A stretch of 64,000 nucleotides of DNA from Clostridia bacterium. Lineage in GTDB: Bacteria > Bacillota > Clostridia > Oscillospirales > Acutalibacteraceae. The stretch spans positions 19,765 through 83,764 of the forward strand of contig JAGAMK010000069.1 in NCBI GenBank assembly GCA_017624735.1, in the 5' to 3' direction. Position 1 is the stretch's first letter. Each line of letters begins with the position of its first letter. A program made the position numbers and the translations under genes. The notes under the pieces were generated by a model that was not told where the DNA came from, searched no databases, and saw only the letters and a list, made by a program, of their open reading frames with translations. This document shows positions 17,065-25,279 of this stretch, piece after piece.

Positions 17065-18273
17065 TCAGTCCTCCAAAAATTTCTTCATAAGTGCAACGCC
17101 ACTTTCTACGAAAAGTCCTGTTGCCTTTGCTGTTTCTTCGTTGATTGTATCAACACCGTCAACCTCATTGTTCTTATGGTAAATCATAAATGGAACAGGG
17201 TCGGATGCGTGTGTAGCAGTAACTATTGGTGTTGGGTGGTCTGGAAGAATCATAATCTTGTAATCATCATAATCTTTAAGTCCATCAAAGAGAATTGGAA
17301 GTACTTGCTCGTCAATAATTTCAATTGCACGTACTTTATTTTCAGGCTCACGTCTATGACCACATTCATCAGGAGCCTCAATGTGAATATACGCATAATC
17401 GCAACCATTTTTAAGTGCATCAACAGCAGCCTGAGCTTTGCCGACAAAATTAGTATCTATGTAACCTGTTGCACCTTCTACGTCAGGTGTTTCCATCTTT
17501 GCACACTTACCGATACCTTTCAGAAGGTCAACCGCTGAAATTACAGCACCCTTGATGCCATATAATTTTTCAAATGGTGAAAGCGCAGGTTTTTTGCCCT
17601 CACCCCAAAGCCAGATTGAGTTTGCAGGACGTTTGCCATTCTTGATTCTTTCAAGATTTACAGGGTGGTCTTTAAGCAAATCATAGCTTTCTTTCATCAT
17701 TCTGATAAGGTCAGTTGCGTTTTCGCTTGTTGAAAGGTATTCACCTACAACTCTGCCCGAAATATCGTGTGGGGGAGTCATATTTCCCAAATCGGTTGTG
17801 CCATTGTCCCATACAAGACAATGACGGTAACTTACACCGCTGTAAAATTTGTAAACATCATTACCAAAATGTTCTTGAACAGTTTCAATAATCTTTTCTG
17901 CCTCTGCAGTAGAAATATCGTCTGCACAGTAGTCAACCATAGTCTTATCAGCATAGTTTTCTTCGCTTGACAGAGTAACAATATTGCAACGAAGAGTTAC
18001 ATCTGTGTCTTTAAGGTCAACGCCGATACTTGCCGCCTCAAGCGGACTTCTTCCTGTATAATAGATTGATGGGTCAAAGCCCATAACACTCATGTTAGCA
18101 ACGTCACTGCCTGGCTTCATTCCGTCGGGAACAGTTTTTACAAGACCAACTGTACCTTTTTTTGCAAGTGAGTCAAAATTTGGCTTTTTAGCCATCATCA
18201 TAGGTGTTTTACCATCAAAAAGTGGAACGGGATAATCAGCCATTCCGTCATATAAAACAACAACATATTTCAT
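17065..18273 (-). CDS. ApgM-type phosphoglycerate mutase family / proposed homoserine kinase
   Basis: A 402-residue member of the archaeal-type cofactor-independent phosphoglycerate mutase family (alkaline phosphatase fold). Metal-binding motifs include VVVLYDGMADYP at the N-terminus, the serine nucleophile region SDVANMSVMGFDP near residue 60, HIEAPDECGHRREPENK near residue 295 and LPDHPTPI plus THASDPVPF near residue 350. One subgroup of this family is annotated in TIGRFAM as proposed homoserine kinase on comparative-genomic grounds. Being in an operon with metY, five bases apart, favours homoserine phosphorylation here over glycolysis. This is context inference; mutase activity cannot be excluded. 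Confidence 0.85.
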   Translation of the reverse strand: MKYVVVLYDGMADYPVPLFDGKTPMMMAKKPNFDSLAKKGTVGLVKTVPDGMKPGSDVANMSVMGFDPSIYYTGRSPLEAASIGVDLKDTDVTLRCNIVTLSSEENYADKTMVDYCADDISTAEAEKIIETVQEHFGNDVYKFYSGVSYRHCLVWDNGTTDLGNMTPPHDISGRVVGEYLSTSENATDLIRMMKESYDLLKDHPVNLERIKNGKRPANSIWLWGEGKKPALSPFEKLYGIKGAVISAVDLLKGIGKCAKMETPDVEGATGYIDTNFVGKAQAAVDALKNGCDYAYIHIEAPDECGHRREPENKVRAIEIIDEQVLPILFDGLKDYDDYKIMILPDHPTPIVTATHASDPVPFMIYHKNNEVDGVDTINEETAKATGLFVESGVALMKKFLED

Positions 18274-18314
18274 CTATATCATCTCCAAATAGAAATAAAA
18301 ATACTTTACTAGAC

Positions 18315-18343
18315 ATTTTAACATATATAATATGTATTGTCAA
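18315..18343 (-). promoter_or_regulatory. Sigma-A promoter of the apgM-like/metY operon
   Basis: Minus-strand TTGACA, 17-base spacer, TAAAAT, about 40 bases before the first start codon. No T-box or SAM riboswitch was seen in the short leader. Confidence 0.78.
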
Positions 18344-18377
18344 AGGAACTTCTTCACTATTCCATATTACTTTTTAC

Positions 18378-19097
18378 TTAATTTATTCCCCAATCACTGA
18401 TATCACCACGTTGCATACCACCGATAATCTTTTGTCTTAATGCAGGATATCGTTTTTCAAGGTCTGCAAGCAACATCTTTGTATCTTCACGGTTAGTTTT
18501 TTCGTCTGCAGGGCAACGGCTTTCCACAATAGGCACATTTTCCTTGTTTGCCACCCTTGTAATATCTGTTTCGTAGGCAAAAACCATTGGCCTAATCATA
18601 TATAAATCTTTTCTCGAAAGATACGAAACAGGGGAGAAGCATTCTGCTCGACCATTACCGAATAAATTCATAATAAATGTTTCGGCAGCATCGTCCATAT
18701 GATGCCCAAGAGCAATTTTATTACAGCCCAATTCTTTTGCCGTATCGTGCAAAAGCCCACGTCGCATTCTCGCACATAAACTGCAAGGATTGGTTTCTTT
18801 CCTTTCTTCAAATATAATATGGTATAACTCTGTGCGTTTAACAGTATATGGAATATCATTATCCTTGCAAATTTTCTCAATTTCAGAGTAATCTGCACAT
18901 TCACCATGAAACTGTGGGTCAAGAGTTATTGCACAAAGGTCAAATTTTTTAGGATAAAAAATCTTGAGATTAATAAGGCACAAAAGCATAACAACACTAT
19001 CTTTTCCACCAGAAACACAAACGGCAATTCTGTCGCCATCTTCAATCATATTATATTTATCAACTGCTGCACGGACAAGACTTAATAGCTTTTGCAC
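18378..19097 (-). CDS. TtcA-like PP-loop ATPase (tRNA thiolation family)
   Basis: A 239-residue enzyme with the PP-loop CVSGGKDSVVMLL near residue 30, a CSLCARMRRG Cys pair near residue 110 and LGHHMDDAAETFIMNL. This arrangement is that of the TtcA/TtuA group, which adenylates a tRNA base and replaces oxygen with sulfur, often with a 4Fe-4S cluster. TtcA itself has a second CxxC; here a single later Cys (SRCPADE) could be a third cluster ligand. ATG 19106 directly abuts the AAAGGAG site, so I prefer the GTG three codons later at 19097, nine bases from that site. Confidence 0.8.
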   Translation of the reverse strand: MQKLLSLVRAAVDKYNMIEDGDRIAVCVSGGKDSVVMLLCLINLKIFYPKKFDLCAITLDPQFHGECADYSEIEKICKDNDIPYTVKRTELYHIIFEERKETNPCSLCARMRRGLLHDTAKELGCNKIALGHHMDDAAETFIMNLFGNGRAECFSPVSYLSRKDLYMIRPMVFAYETDITRVANKENVPIVESRCPADEKTNREDTKMLLADLEKRYPALRQKIIGGMQRGDISDWGIN

Positions 19098-19263
19098 ACT
19101 TTTCATCTCCTTTGTGAAAGATTACAAATATTGTAGTATGATTTTGTGAAAAAGTAAATAAAAACTTTTAAAAATAATCATAAAGAAAAATATGTGAAAA
19201 AATAAGAAAACAGGAGAAAAACAGAGATATGTATTTGCTACATTAAAAAAATAAAAAAATGTG

Positions 19264-19292
19264 TTGACAAATAAAATTCCCTTTGTTATAAT
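19264..19292 (+). promoter_or_regulatory. Sigma-A promoter of rplM-rpsI
   Basis: TTGACA, 17-base spacer, TATAAT, both perfect. The 35-base leader is too short for a known L13 autoregulatory structure. Confidence 0.88.
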
Positions 19293-19334
19293 CTTCGAGC
19301 AATGAAAATTAATTTTTATGGGAGGATAAGTTCT

Positions 19335-19763
19335 ATGTCAACTTATATGCCAAAAAAGGGCGACATTACCCGTAACTGGTATGTGCTTGATGCTGCAGGC
19401 AAAACTCTTGGTAGCGTAGCTGCTGAAGCTGCAGTTCTTCTTAGAGGTAAGCACAAGCCAACATTCACTCCTCATGCTGATTGTGGTGACCACGTAATCA
19501 TCATCAATGCAGAAAAGGTTGTTCTTACAGGTAACAAGCTTGAACAGAAAATGTACTATCATCACACAGGTTATGTTGGTAACATGAAAGAAGTTAAGTA
19601 TAAGACTCTTATGAAAACAAAGCCAGAGTTCGCAGTAACAAAGGCTGTTAAGGGTATGATTCCTGACACAGTAATCGGCCGTGAGGCTCTTACTCGTCTT
19701 CGTGTATACCGTGGTGCAGAGCACAAGCATGCTGCTCAGAAACCTGAAACAAGAGAATTCTAA
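19335..19763 (+). CDS. rplM: 50S ribosomal protein L13
   Basis: A 142-residue ribosomal protein of the large subunit, one of the early assembly proteins. NWYVLDAAGKTLGSVA at residue 15, LRGKHKPTFTPHADCGDHVIIINA and MIPDTVIGREALTRLRVYRGAEHKH are the L13 signature. The ATG at 19335 follows GGGAGG by nine bases; the upstream ATG at 19302 would place that site inside the gene and adds residues not found in L13. It is followed by rpsI, the universal partner. Confidence 0.97.
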   Translation: MSTYMPKKGDITRNWYVLDAAGKTLGSVAAEAAVLLRGKHKPTFTPHADCGDHVIIINAEKVVLTGNKLEQKMYYHHTGYVGNMKEVKYKTLMKTKPEFAVTKAVKGMIPDTVIGREALTRLRVYRGAEHKHAAQKPETREF

Positions 19764-19781
19764 GAAAGGGAGGCAAATTAA

Positions 19782-20180
19782 ATGTACGAAACAAATCCTT
19801 ATTTCTATGGTACAGGTAGAAGAAAGAAATCAGTAGCTCGTGTACGTGTTTATGCAGGTACAGGTAAAATCACAGTTAACGACAGAGATATTGACGATTA
19901 TTTCGGTCTTGAAACACTCAAGCTCATCGTTCGTCAGCCTCTCGCTCTTACAGGCACAATGGACAAGTTTGATATCGTTTGCCGCGTTGGCGGTGGCGGT
20001 GTAACTGGTCAGGCTGGTGCTATCCGTCATGGTCTTTCACGTGCTCTTCTTCAGTATGACGAAAACCTTCGTCCAGAACTCAAGAAGGCAGGTTTCTTAA
20101 CAAGAGACCCAAGAATGAAGGAAAGAAAGAAATACGGTCTCAAAGGCGCTCGTCGTGCACCTCAGTTCTCAAAGAGATAA
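19782..20180 (+). CDS. rpsI: 30S ribosomal protein S9
   Basis: A 132-residue small-subunit protein whose C-terminal tail reaches the P-site t[41 protein letters not shown], the [18 protein letters not shown] stretch and the terminal QFSKR are the S9 hallmarks. AAAGGGAGG lies ahead of the ATG, 18 bases after rplM. A strong terminator follows. Confidence 0.97.
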   Translation: MYETNPYFYGTGRRKKSVARVRVYAGTGKITVNDRDIDDYFGLETLKLIVRQPLALTGTMDKFDIVCRVGGGGVTGQAGAIRHGLSRALLQYDENLRPELKKAGFLTRDPRMKERKKYGLKGARRAPQFSKR

Positions 20181-20198
20181 AAGACTATATGTATTTTT

Positions 20199-20232
20199 CA
20201 ACACTCACCAATTTGGTGGGTGTTGTTTTTTT
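20199..20232 (+). terminator. Intrinsic terminator of rplM-rpsI
   Basis: CAACACTCACC and GGTGGGTGTTG (one G-U) around AATTT, followed by seven Ts. Confidence 0.9.
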
Positions 20233-20264
20233 GCATTAATATGCATTCTATTTAGAATTATCTT

Positions 20265-20345
20265 TTATCCCTTTTCGGCCTTCGGACACCTCGGAAAAGC
20301 ACTCGGTGCTCCTCACTAAAAACAGTCCACCGGACTGTTTTCTTA
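20265..20345. repeat. Intergenic palindromic cassette
   Basis: A more G+C-rich stretch than its surroundings with several small palindromes. The clearest is AAAACAGTCC-ACC-GGACTGTTTT (20319-20341), with perfect 10-bp arms; GCACTCGGTGC lies upstream. Its composition resembles repeat cassettes of gut Clostridia, which I recall but cannot search here. No coding potential is supported. Confidence 0.5.
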
Positions 20346-20440
20346 ACGCTCGGACAGTTCAGCAAGAGATAATTTCTTTATTATCACAGAATTCTCAGCA
20401 CTCACGAAAGAGGGTGCTGTTTTTTATTGCAAAAAAAGTA

Positions 20441-20463
20441 GGGGACGGTGCCCACACCGTCCC
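20441..20463. repeat. 23-bp palindromic repeat, copy 1
   Basis: Arms GGGACGGTG and CACCGTCCC around CCCA, with one extra G in front. A second copy at 32729-32751 differs at two positions only, and those two changes are complementary to each other. It lies just past the 3' end of the XRE-type gene and could act as a hairpin on either strand. Confidence 0.75.
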
Positions 20464-20473
20464 ACTTGGCATT

Positions 20474-22510
20474 CTATTCTTTATACGGAATAAACTCCGC
20501 ATCAATAACTTCAAATCTTCTATGTTTTTGGTTATATTTAAGTACAGCTTTTGTATCACCGATATAATCTGCGTGTCCATAGAGCGAAGTGTATTGCTGA
20601 CAAATTAATTCATAAATACCGTCATTATCTACATCCTCGGGATAAAAAGCACGGAAACTGTCATACAACAAGTAGTCGTTATCAGCTTCACCTATTACTT
20701 TTCCGTTTTCATCCCAATGTGCAAATGGAGAATCTGGTATATTGTGTTTATAATCAATAGTAGTTTTATATCCTGTAAAAACATTGCTTATTTCAATTTT
20801 AAAATCGTTTTTTAATACACTTGTAAAACCATTATATACTTCATCAACGTTGTTGAAATTATTAAAAATTTCATAGATTGAATATTCGTTGACTTTGATA
20901 ACCTTTGAATTGTATCCGCCTGCACCACCACTTTCGGCAACATGAAAATTGATTATAATTTCATCAATGTTGTCTCCGTCTAAATCGGCTAAAGATAATT
21001 GGCAACCGTAACCGGCTTCATCAAGGTCATAAAAACGAATTTTATTTTCATTTTCAATGGCTAAATAAAACTCTTCATATAAAGTTCCAAATCTGTTATG
21101 ACCAAGGATATATACAGATGATTTAAAATCGGTTGATTCAACATTTCCTTCTATAAAAGATTTATATGAACAGCCGGACAATCCCACATTTTGCATAAAA
21201 CTATCATCAAGATACCAATTTTCGCGGTAATCTGCAGAACTTATGTGTAGTATTATTGATTCAGGATAATAGACAAATATGTAGTCGATAATCGTAATAC
21301 ATTTTTCTTCTTTATCGTAATTAAGATAAAGAATTTTATAAGTACCTCCAGTATGTATCAGGGTGTTGAATGTATCGTCTGTTGCGTTATAAAATAGGTG
21401 ATAGTCGGTTTCAATGCTTTGACAATTCCGTGGCAGAATATCATCGAATTTTTGTGAAAGTATCGTGTGCCATCTATCATCAGTTTTAATACTTTTTTCA
21501 AATTGATAAGCATCGTAGTCAGATATGTTTAACGTTATTACATTGTAGCATATATCGTCTTTATACAAACCATTATCATCAGTAAGCATTTTAACGTTGG
21601 TTATTACCGAACTATGAGGTATTTCAATATTAAGGGTGTTTTCTATTTTACTGATGTATTTGCTTTCACTTATTGTAACTGTTTCCTCACCATCAATAGA
21701 TTGAGTAATAGTTATATTTTCGTCGCTTTGGTTAAACGACATAGCAACTGAAAATACAAACAATAAACCTATAATAATTCCCGATATAATATTTTTCTTT
21801 TGAATTTTATTAGTCTTATGAAAAAAGAGATGTAAACGAGAATTACTGTCAAGGCATTGCTTTTTAAGAGTATAAACTGAATTTTGATGTATAAATATGT
21901 ATAAACTTTTTGTACTCCAGAATTTTGAAATACTTTGTGGAATAATGGTTTTTGTTATAAACTCTTTTCCATTTTTAGTGATTGTTAATTTAATGCATTT
22001 TTCAAAAATATCATAATGAAAAATACTATTAAATACATTTTCATAAGTTGATTTCCATATTTTTACAAGACTTATTATATATCTGATAAAAAGAACGGTT
22101 GCAATAAAAGATAAACCCAAATAAATTCCTTTTGAGATGTTATCAGTCACAACAAAAAAAGTGCGAATAGTGTTGAAAAAAAGTAAAATGAATAATAAAA
22201 GATAAATTAAAAAACTTTTTAAGTTTACTGTCTTGAATACTGATTTGAGTATAAGCTTGGTATATTTGAGCTCATAGCTTTCTAAAGGCTTGTTATCTTT
22301 TTCGCTGTTTTTTTGCGGTTCTGTAAGAATATCATCAATTGATACTCCTAAAATATCCTTTAGTCTTATCAGATTATCAATAGTCGGCAGAGTTTGGTCT
22401 GTTTCCCAAAGGCTGATGGTTTGTCTTGTAACAAACAGTTGTTTTGCCAAATCTTCTTGTGATAAATTATGTTGCTTTCTGTAACTTTGCAGTCTTTCAC
22501 CAGCGGTCAT
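20474..22510 (-). CDS. Membrane-anchored XRE-type regulator with extracytoplasmic FG-GAP-like domain
   Basis: A 678-residue protein of unusual layout. Residues 1-62 are a clear XRE/Cro HTH (LSQEDLAKQLFVTRQTISLWE). Two helices at about 100-121 and 128-149 are followed by a cytosolic stretch (150-240) with some likeness to YcxB-type domains, then a third helix (241-258). The remaining 420 residues should be outside the cell. They carry Asp-rich loops ADLDGDNIDEI (508-518) and EDVDNDGIYEL (625-635), as in calcium-binding FG-GAP/VCBS repeats. A direct outside-to-DNA sensor is the natural reading. GGAGG precedes ATG 22510. A palindrome overlaps the promoter. Ligand and targets are unknown. Confidence 0.8.
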   Translation of the reverse strand: MTAGERLQSYRKQHNLSQEDLAKQLFVTRQTISLWETDQTLPTIDNLIRLKDILGVSIDDILTEPQKNSEKDNKPLESYELKYTKLILKSVFKTVNLKSFLIYLLLFILLFFNTIRTFFVVTDNISKGIYLGLSFIATVLFIRYIISLVKIWKSTYENVFNSIFHYDIFEKCIKLTITKNGKEFITKTIIPQSISKFWSTKSLYIFIHQNSVYTLKKQCLDSNSRLHLFFHKTNKIQKKNIISGIIIGLLFVFSVAMSFNQSDENITITQSIDGEETVTISESKYISKIENTLNIEIPHSSVITNVKMLTDDNGLYKDDICYNVITLNISDYDAYQFEKSIKTDDRWHTILSQKFDDILPRNCQSIETDYHLFYNATDDTFNTLIHTGGTYKILYLNYDKEEKCITIIDYIFVYYPESIILHISSADYRENWYLDDSFMQNVGLSGCSYKSFIEGNVESTDFKSSVYILGHNRFGTLYEEFYLAIENENKIRFYDLDEAGYGCQLSLADLDGDNIDEIIINFHVAESGGAGGYNSKVIKVNEYSIYEIFNNFNNVDEVYNGFTSVLKNDFKIEISNVFTGYKTTIDYKHNIPDSPFAHWDENGKVIGEADNDYLLYDSFRAFYPEDVDNDGIYELICQQYTSLYGHADYIGDTKAVLKYNQKHRRFEVIDAEFIPYKE

Positions 22511-22534
22511 AAGCTCTACCTCCTTGCATGATTC

Positions 22535-22564
22535 AGTATATCATTTTGCATCAAAATTGCGCAA
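22535..22564 (-). promoter_or_regulatory. Promoter of the XRE-type gene
   Basis: Minus-strand TTGCGC, 18-base spacer, TATACT, ending 25 bases before the start codon. The -35 box overlaps the outer arm of the adjacent palindrome. Confidence 0.6.
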
Positions 22565-22599
22565 GAATTTAATACTTGACATTGTCAAGTATTACTTGC
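22561..22599. promoter_or_regulatory. Nested palindrome, candidate operator
   Basis: Inner perfect arms AATACTTGAC and GTCAAGTATT with a 3-base centre, outer arms GCAAG and CTTGC. It touches the -35 box of the XRE-type gene, which suggests autoregulation; this is inference. Confidence 0.6.
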
Positions 22600-22721
22600 G
22601 TGCACATTTTACAAAGAATTATTATACCATTATAATAGCATATTTAATATGTGCAATTCAATAATCACTTTATATTTAAATACATAAAATATATAGGTGA
22701 TAATAATTAAATTAACAAAAG

Positions 22722-22756
22722 AAAAAACAGGCATTGTATTCACAACACCTGTTTTT
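22722..22756 (-). terminator. Intrinsic terminator of the TRAP operon
   Basis: AAAAACAGG and CCTGTTTTT form the outer stem with an inner TTGT/ACAA stem. On the minus strand it follows the permease stop by 16 bases and ends in a T-run. Confidence 0.82.
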
Positions 22757-22771
22757 ATAATGAAATCTTAT

Positions 22772-24748
22772 TTATGCAATTTTCGCTTGTTCTTTCTTTG
22801 CACCGATTTTCTGAATAATAAATACAAGGACAATAAGACCGAGACCAACAGCATCAGTAACAATGCCCGGAATAATCATGCAAAGTCCACCTGCAAGAGC
22901 GAGAATTCTCTCTAACCAAGACATGTGCTTGAACATATATCCTTCCATACCGGCAGAGATAATGTAAATACCACAGAGAGCAGTAATAACAAGAAGCACG
23001 ATTTCATACCAAGGCTTATCCGAACCGATAATAAGCATTTCAGGACTGAATGCGAAAATGTAAGGCACAATAAATGCAGTAATCGCAAGTCTTGTAGCAG
23101 TAACACCCGTTTTGAGTGGGTTTGATTTTGCAATAGCTGAACCTGCATAAGCAGCAAGAGCTACAGGAGGAGTAATATCGGCAACAATACCAAAATAGAA
23201 AACAAACATGTGTGCTGCAAGCACAGGAAGGCTAAGGCTACTCATAAGGATAGGAGCAACCATTGATGCCATAATAACATAGTTTGCTGTTGTTGGAACA
23301 CCCATACCAAGAATGATACACATAATCATTGTAAGCATCAAAGCAAAAATTGGGTGAATCTGTGATGCTGATTGTACCAATGATGAAAGCACATTAGCAA
23401 GACCAGTTTGCTGAACCATTGCAGAAATACATCCTGCAACTGCACAAGCAAGAGCAACGCCAATAGCATTCTTTGTACCATTTGCAAGTGAATTGATATA
23501 AAGTGAAATATCAAACTCAAATTTCTTATGAACTATTGATTTAACAATTCCTTCAATAAGTTTTACACCTATAGCTACGAGAATAGCCAAAATTGCAGCC
23601 TTTGCAGGTGAATAATGATTCATTGCAACAACAAGAGCTACAACAGGGAGAAGGAGATAGCCTTTTGATAAAAGGAGTTTAAAGAAATTAGGAATAGCTT
23701 CTTTTGGAAGACCTTTAAGACCGAGCTTCTTAGCTTCAAAGTGAATCATCATAAAGATACCGGTGAAGTATAGAACAGCAGGAAGAATTGCAGCAATTGC
23801 AATCTGTGCATATGGGAGACCAGTATATTCAGTCATAAGGAATGCCGCGGCACCCATGATAGGTGGCATAATCTGACCACCAGTTGAAGCAGCAGCCTCC
23901 ACTGCGGCAGCAAATTCAGGTTTGTATCCACAACGTTTCATAGTAGGGATTGTAACAGAGCCACTACCTACAGTGTTAGCAACTGAAGAACCTGAATACA
24001 TACCTTCCATGGCACTTGAAATAACAGCAACCTTTGCAGGACCACCAATTGATTTACCTGCAATTGAGTTAGCAAGGTCAACGAAGAATGCACCGATACC
24101 TGATTGTTCAAGGAAGGATGCGAAGATAATGAAGAGCACAATGAAGGATGCGCAAACATTAAGTGGTGTACCTGCAATACCCTCTGTTGTATAGAAGAGC
24201 TTATATGTAATAATTCTCAATGGATTACGATTAACAACAAAGAATGCATAAGCAATAAATGCTGCTGAAACGCATACAATAGGTAATCCAACAACTCTTC
24301 GACAAGCTTCAAACAATAAGACTGTACCGATAATTGCAACTGCAATATCAATCTCATTAATTCTTGATGCTCTGTCAACAATAGCCTGACAATTTATTGC
24401 ATAATAGAAGAAAGCACCTGAGCCTAACGCTGCAAAAATCCAGTCGTAGAAAGGCACGTGATTCATCTTTTTCTTTTCTTTTTTGTGACTTGGGAAGATA
24501 ATAAAGGCAAACATTACGATAATACCGATAAACCATGCCATTTTCTGCCTTTCTTCCATTGTGCCTGTCCAACCGTCGAACATAACATAAAGGGAGAAAA
24601 GCACCATAGCGCCTTTAATAATCTTCTGGAAGATGCCTGAAAAATGACGTGTGTTTGACTCTTTATCGAAGTCAGCCATGATTTTATCGACGTCAATAAC
24701 TTCTTCGTCAGCTTCCATAGTAATTGGTTTTGTGTTTACATCTGACAT
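22772..24748 (-). CDS. TRAP transporter fused permease subunit (TAXI type, DctQM)
   Basis: A 658-residue membrane protein in which the small DctQ-like part (first four or five helices, residues about 45-190) is fused to the large DctM-like part. Landmarks are MEGMYSGSSVANTVGSGSVTIPTMKRCGYKPEFAAAVEA AASTGGQIMPPIMGAAAF in two adjoining blocks near residue 245, and MILGMGVPTTANYVIMASMVAPIL-like sequence near residue 480. It would import an organic acid or similar solute with Na+ or H+, using the binding protein encoded first in the operon. The DUF1850 gene lies three bases upstream. The solute is not predictable. Confidence 0.92.
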   Translation of the reverse strand: MSDVNTKPITMEADEEVIDVDKIMADFDKESNTRHFSGIFQKIIKGAMVLFSLYVMFDGWTGTMEERQKMAWFIGIIVMFAFIIFPSHKKEKKKMNHVPFYDWIFAALGSGAFFYYAINCQAIVDRASRINEIDIAVAIIGTVLLFEACRRVVGLPIVCVSAAFIAYAFFVVNRNPLRIITYKLFYTTEGIAGTPLNVCASFIVLFIIFASFLEQSGIGAFFVDLANSIAGKSIGGPAKVAVISSAMEGMYSGSSVANTVGSGSVTIPTMKRCGYKPEFAAAVEAAASTGGQIMPPIMGAAAFLMTEYTGLPYAQIAIAAILPAVLYFTGIFMMIHFEAKKLGLKGLPKEAIPNFFKLLLSKGYLLLPVVALVVAMNHYSPAKAAILAILVAIGVKLIEGIVKSIVHKKFEFDISLYINSLANGTKNAIGVALACAVAGCISAMVQQTGLANVLSSLVQSASQIHPIFALMLTMIMCIILGMGVPTTANYVIMASMVAPILMSSLSLPVLAAHMFVFYFGIVADITPPVALAAYAGSAIAKSNPLKTGVTATRLAITAFIVPYIFAFSPEMLIIGSDKPWYEIVLLVITALCGIYIISAGMEGYMFKHMSWLERILALAGGLCMIIPGIVTDAVGLGLIVLVFIIQKIGAKKEQAKIA

Positions 24749-24751
24749 TAA

Positions 24752-25279
24752 CTATAACAATCCTTTCGTCAGAATTTCGAATGGTGTGGCAATTTCAAAA
24801 ACGACCTTTGCATTTCTTCCGCAAAGATTACGAAGACTGATTTCCTTGCCATCAATAGTGAGTATATGGTCGGAAACCGTACCCACAATATATCTTAACG
24901 GGTCATAAGTGATATCAAAACCCGTAATGACCATATTTCCGTCATCGTCATAGGTCATGGTCTGACCATCATCAAGTGCTGTCTGTACACCTGCACCAAA
25001 GGAACGATAAGTAGTGGAATAAGCCCGAATTTGCTCTTTCTCTATAATATAAGTATCTTTTATGGGAGTCTGGTTAACTGAATGAATAAACTCCACGGAG
25101 AACATAAGCCCATCTTCTGCTTTTTGAGTGATATATCTTGTGTTTGTATCGGAGACATACATGACAAGATAGGGAGTAGACATTAGACTTATTAAAACAG
25201 CAGCCGCTGTAATGATTATCATTAAAACGGCTGCAATAATGAACTTTTTTTTAGAGTGAGCCAAGGTTTTGCGGCTCAT
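24752..25279 (-). CDS. DUF1850 protein, TAXI-TRAP partner
   Basis: A 175-residue protein with one N-terminal helix (about residues 12-32) and an extracytoplasmic domain. FSVEFIHSVNQTPIKDTYII is the typical DUF1850 stretch (F.HSV..TP..E). DUF1850 genes are regularly found between TAXI binding proteins and fused TRAP permeases, as here, so a role in transport or its assembly is likely but not known. The ATG overlaps the stop codon of the binding-protein gene (TAATG), indicating coupled translation. Confidence 0.85.
   Translation of the reverse strand: MSRKTLAHSKKKFIIAAVLMIIITAAAVLISLMSTPYLVMYVSDTNTRYITQKAEDGLMFSVEFIHSVNQTPIKDTYIIEKEQIRAYSTTYRSFGAGVQTALDDGQTMTYDDDGNMVITGFDITYDPLRYIVGTVSDHILTIDGKEISLRNLCGRNAKVVFEIATPFEILTKGLL

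Noticed and set aside
20306-20608. Open frame of 100 codons on the plus strand
   Set aside because: It runs through the repeat cassette and into the opposite XRE-type gene, has no ribosome site and resembles no protein.
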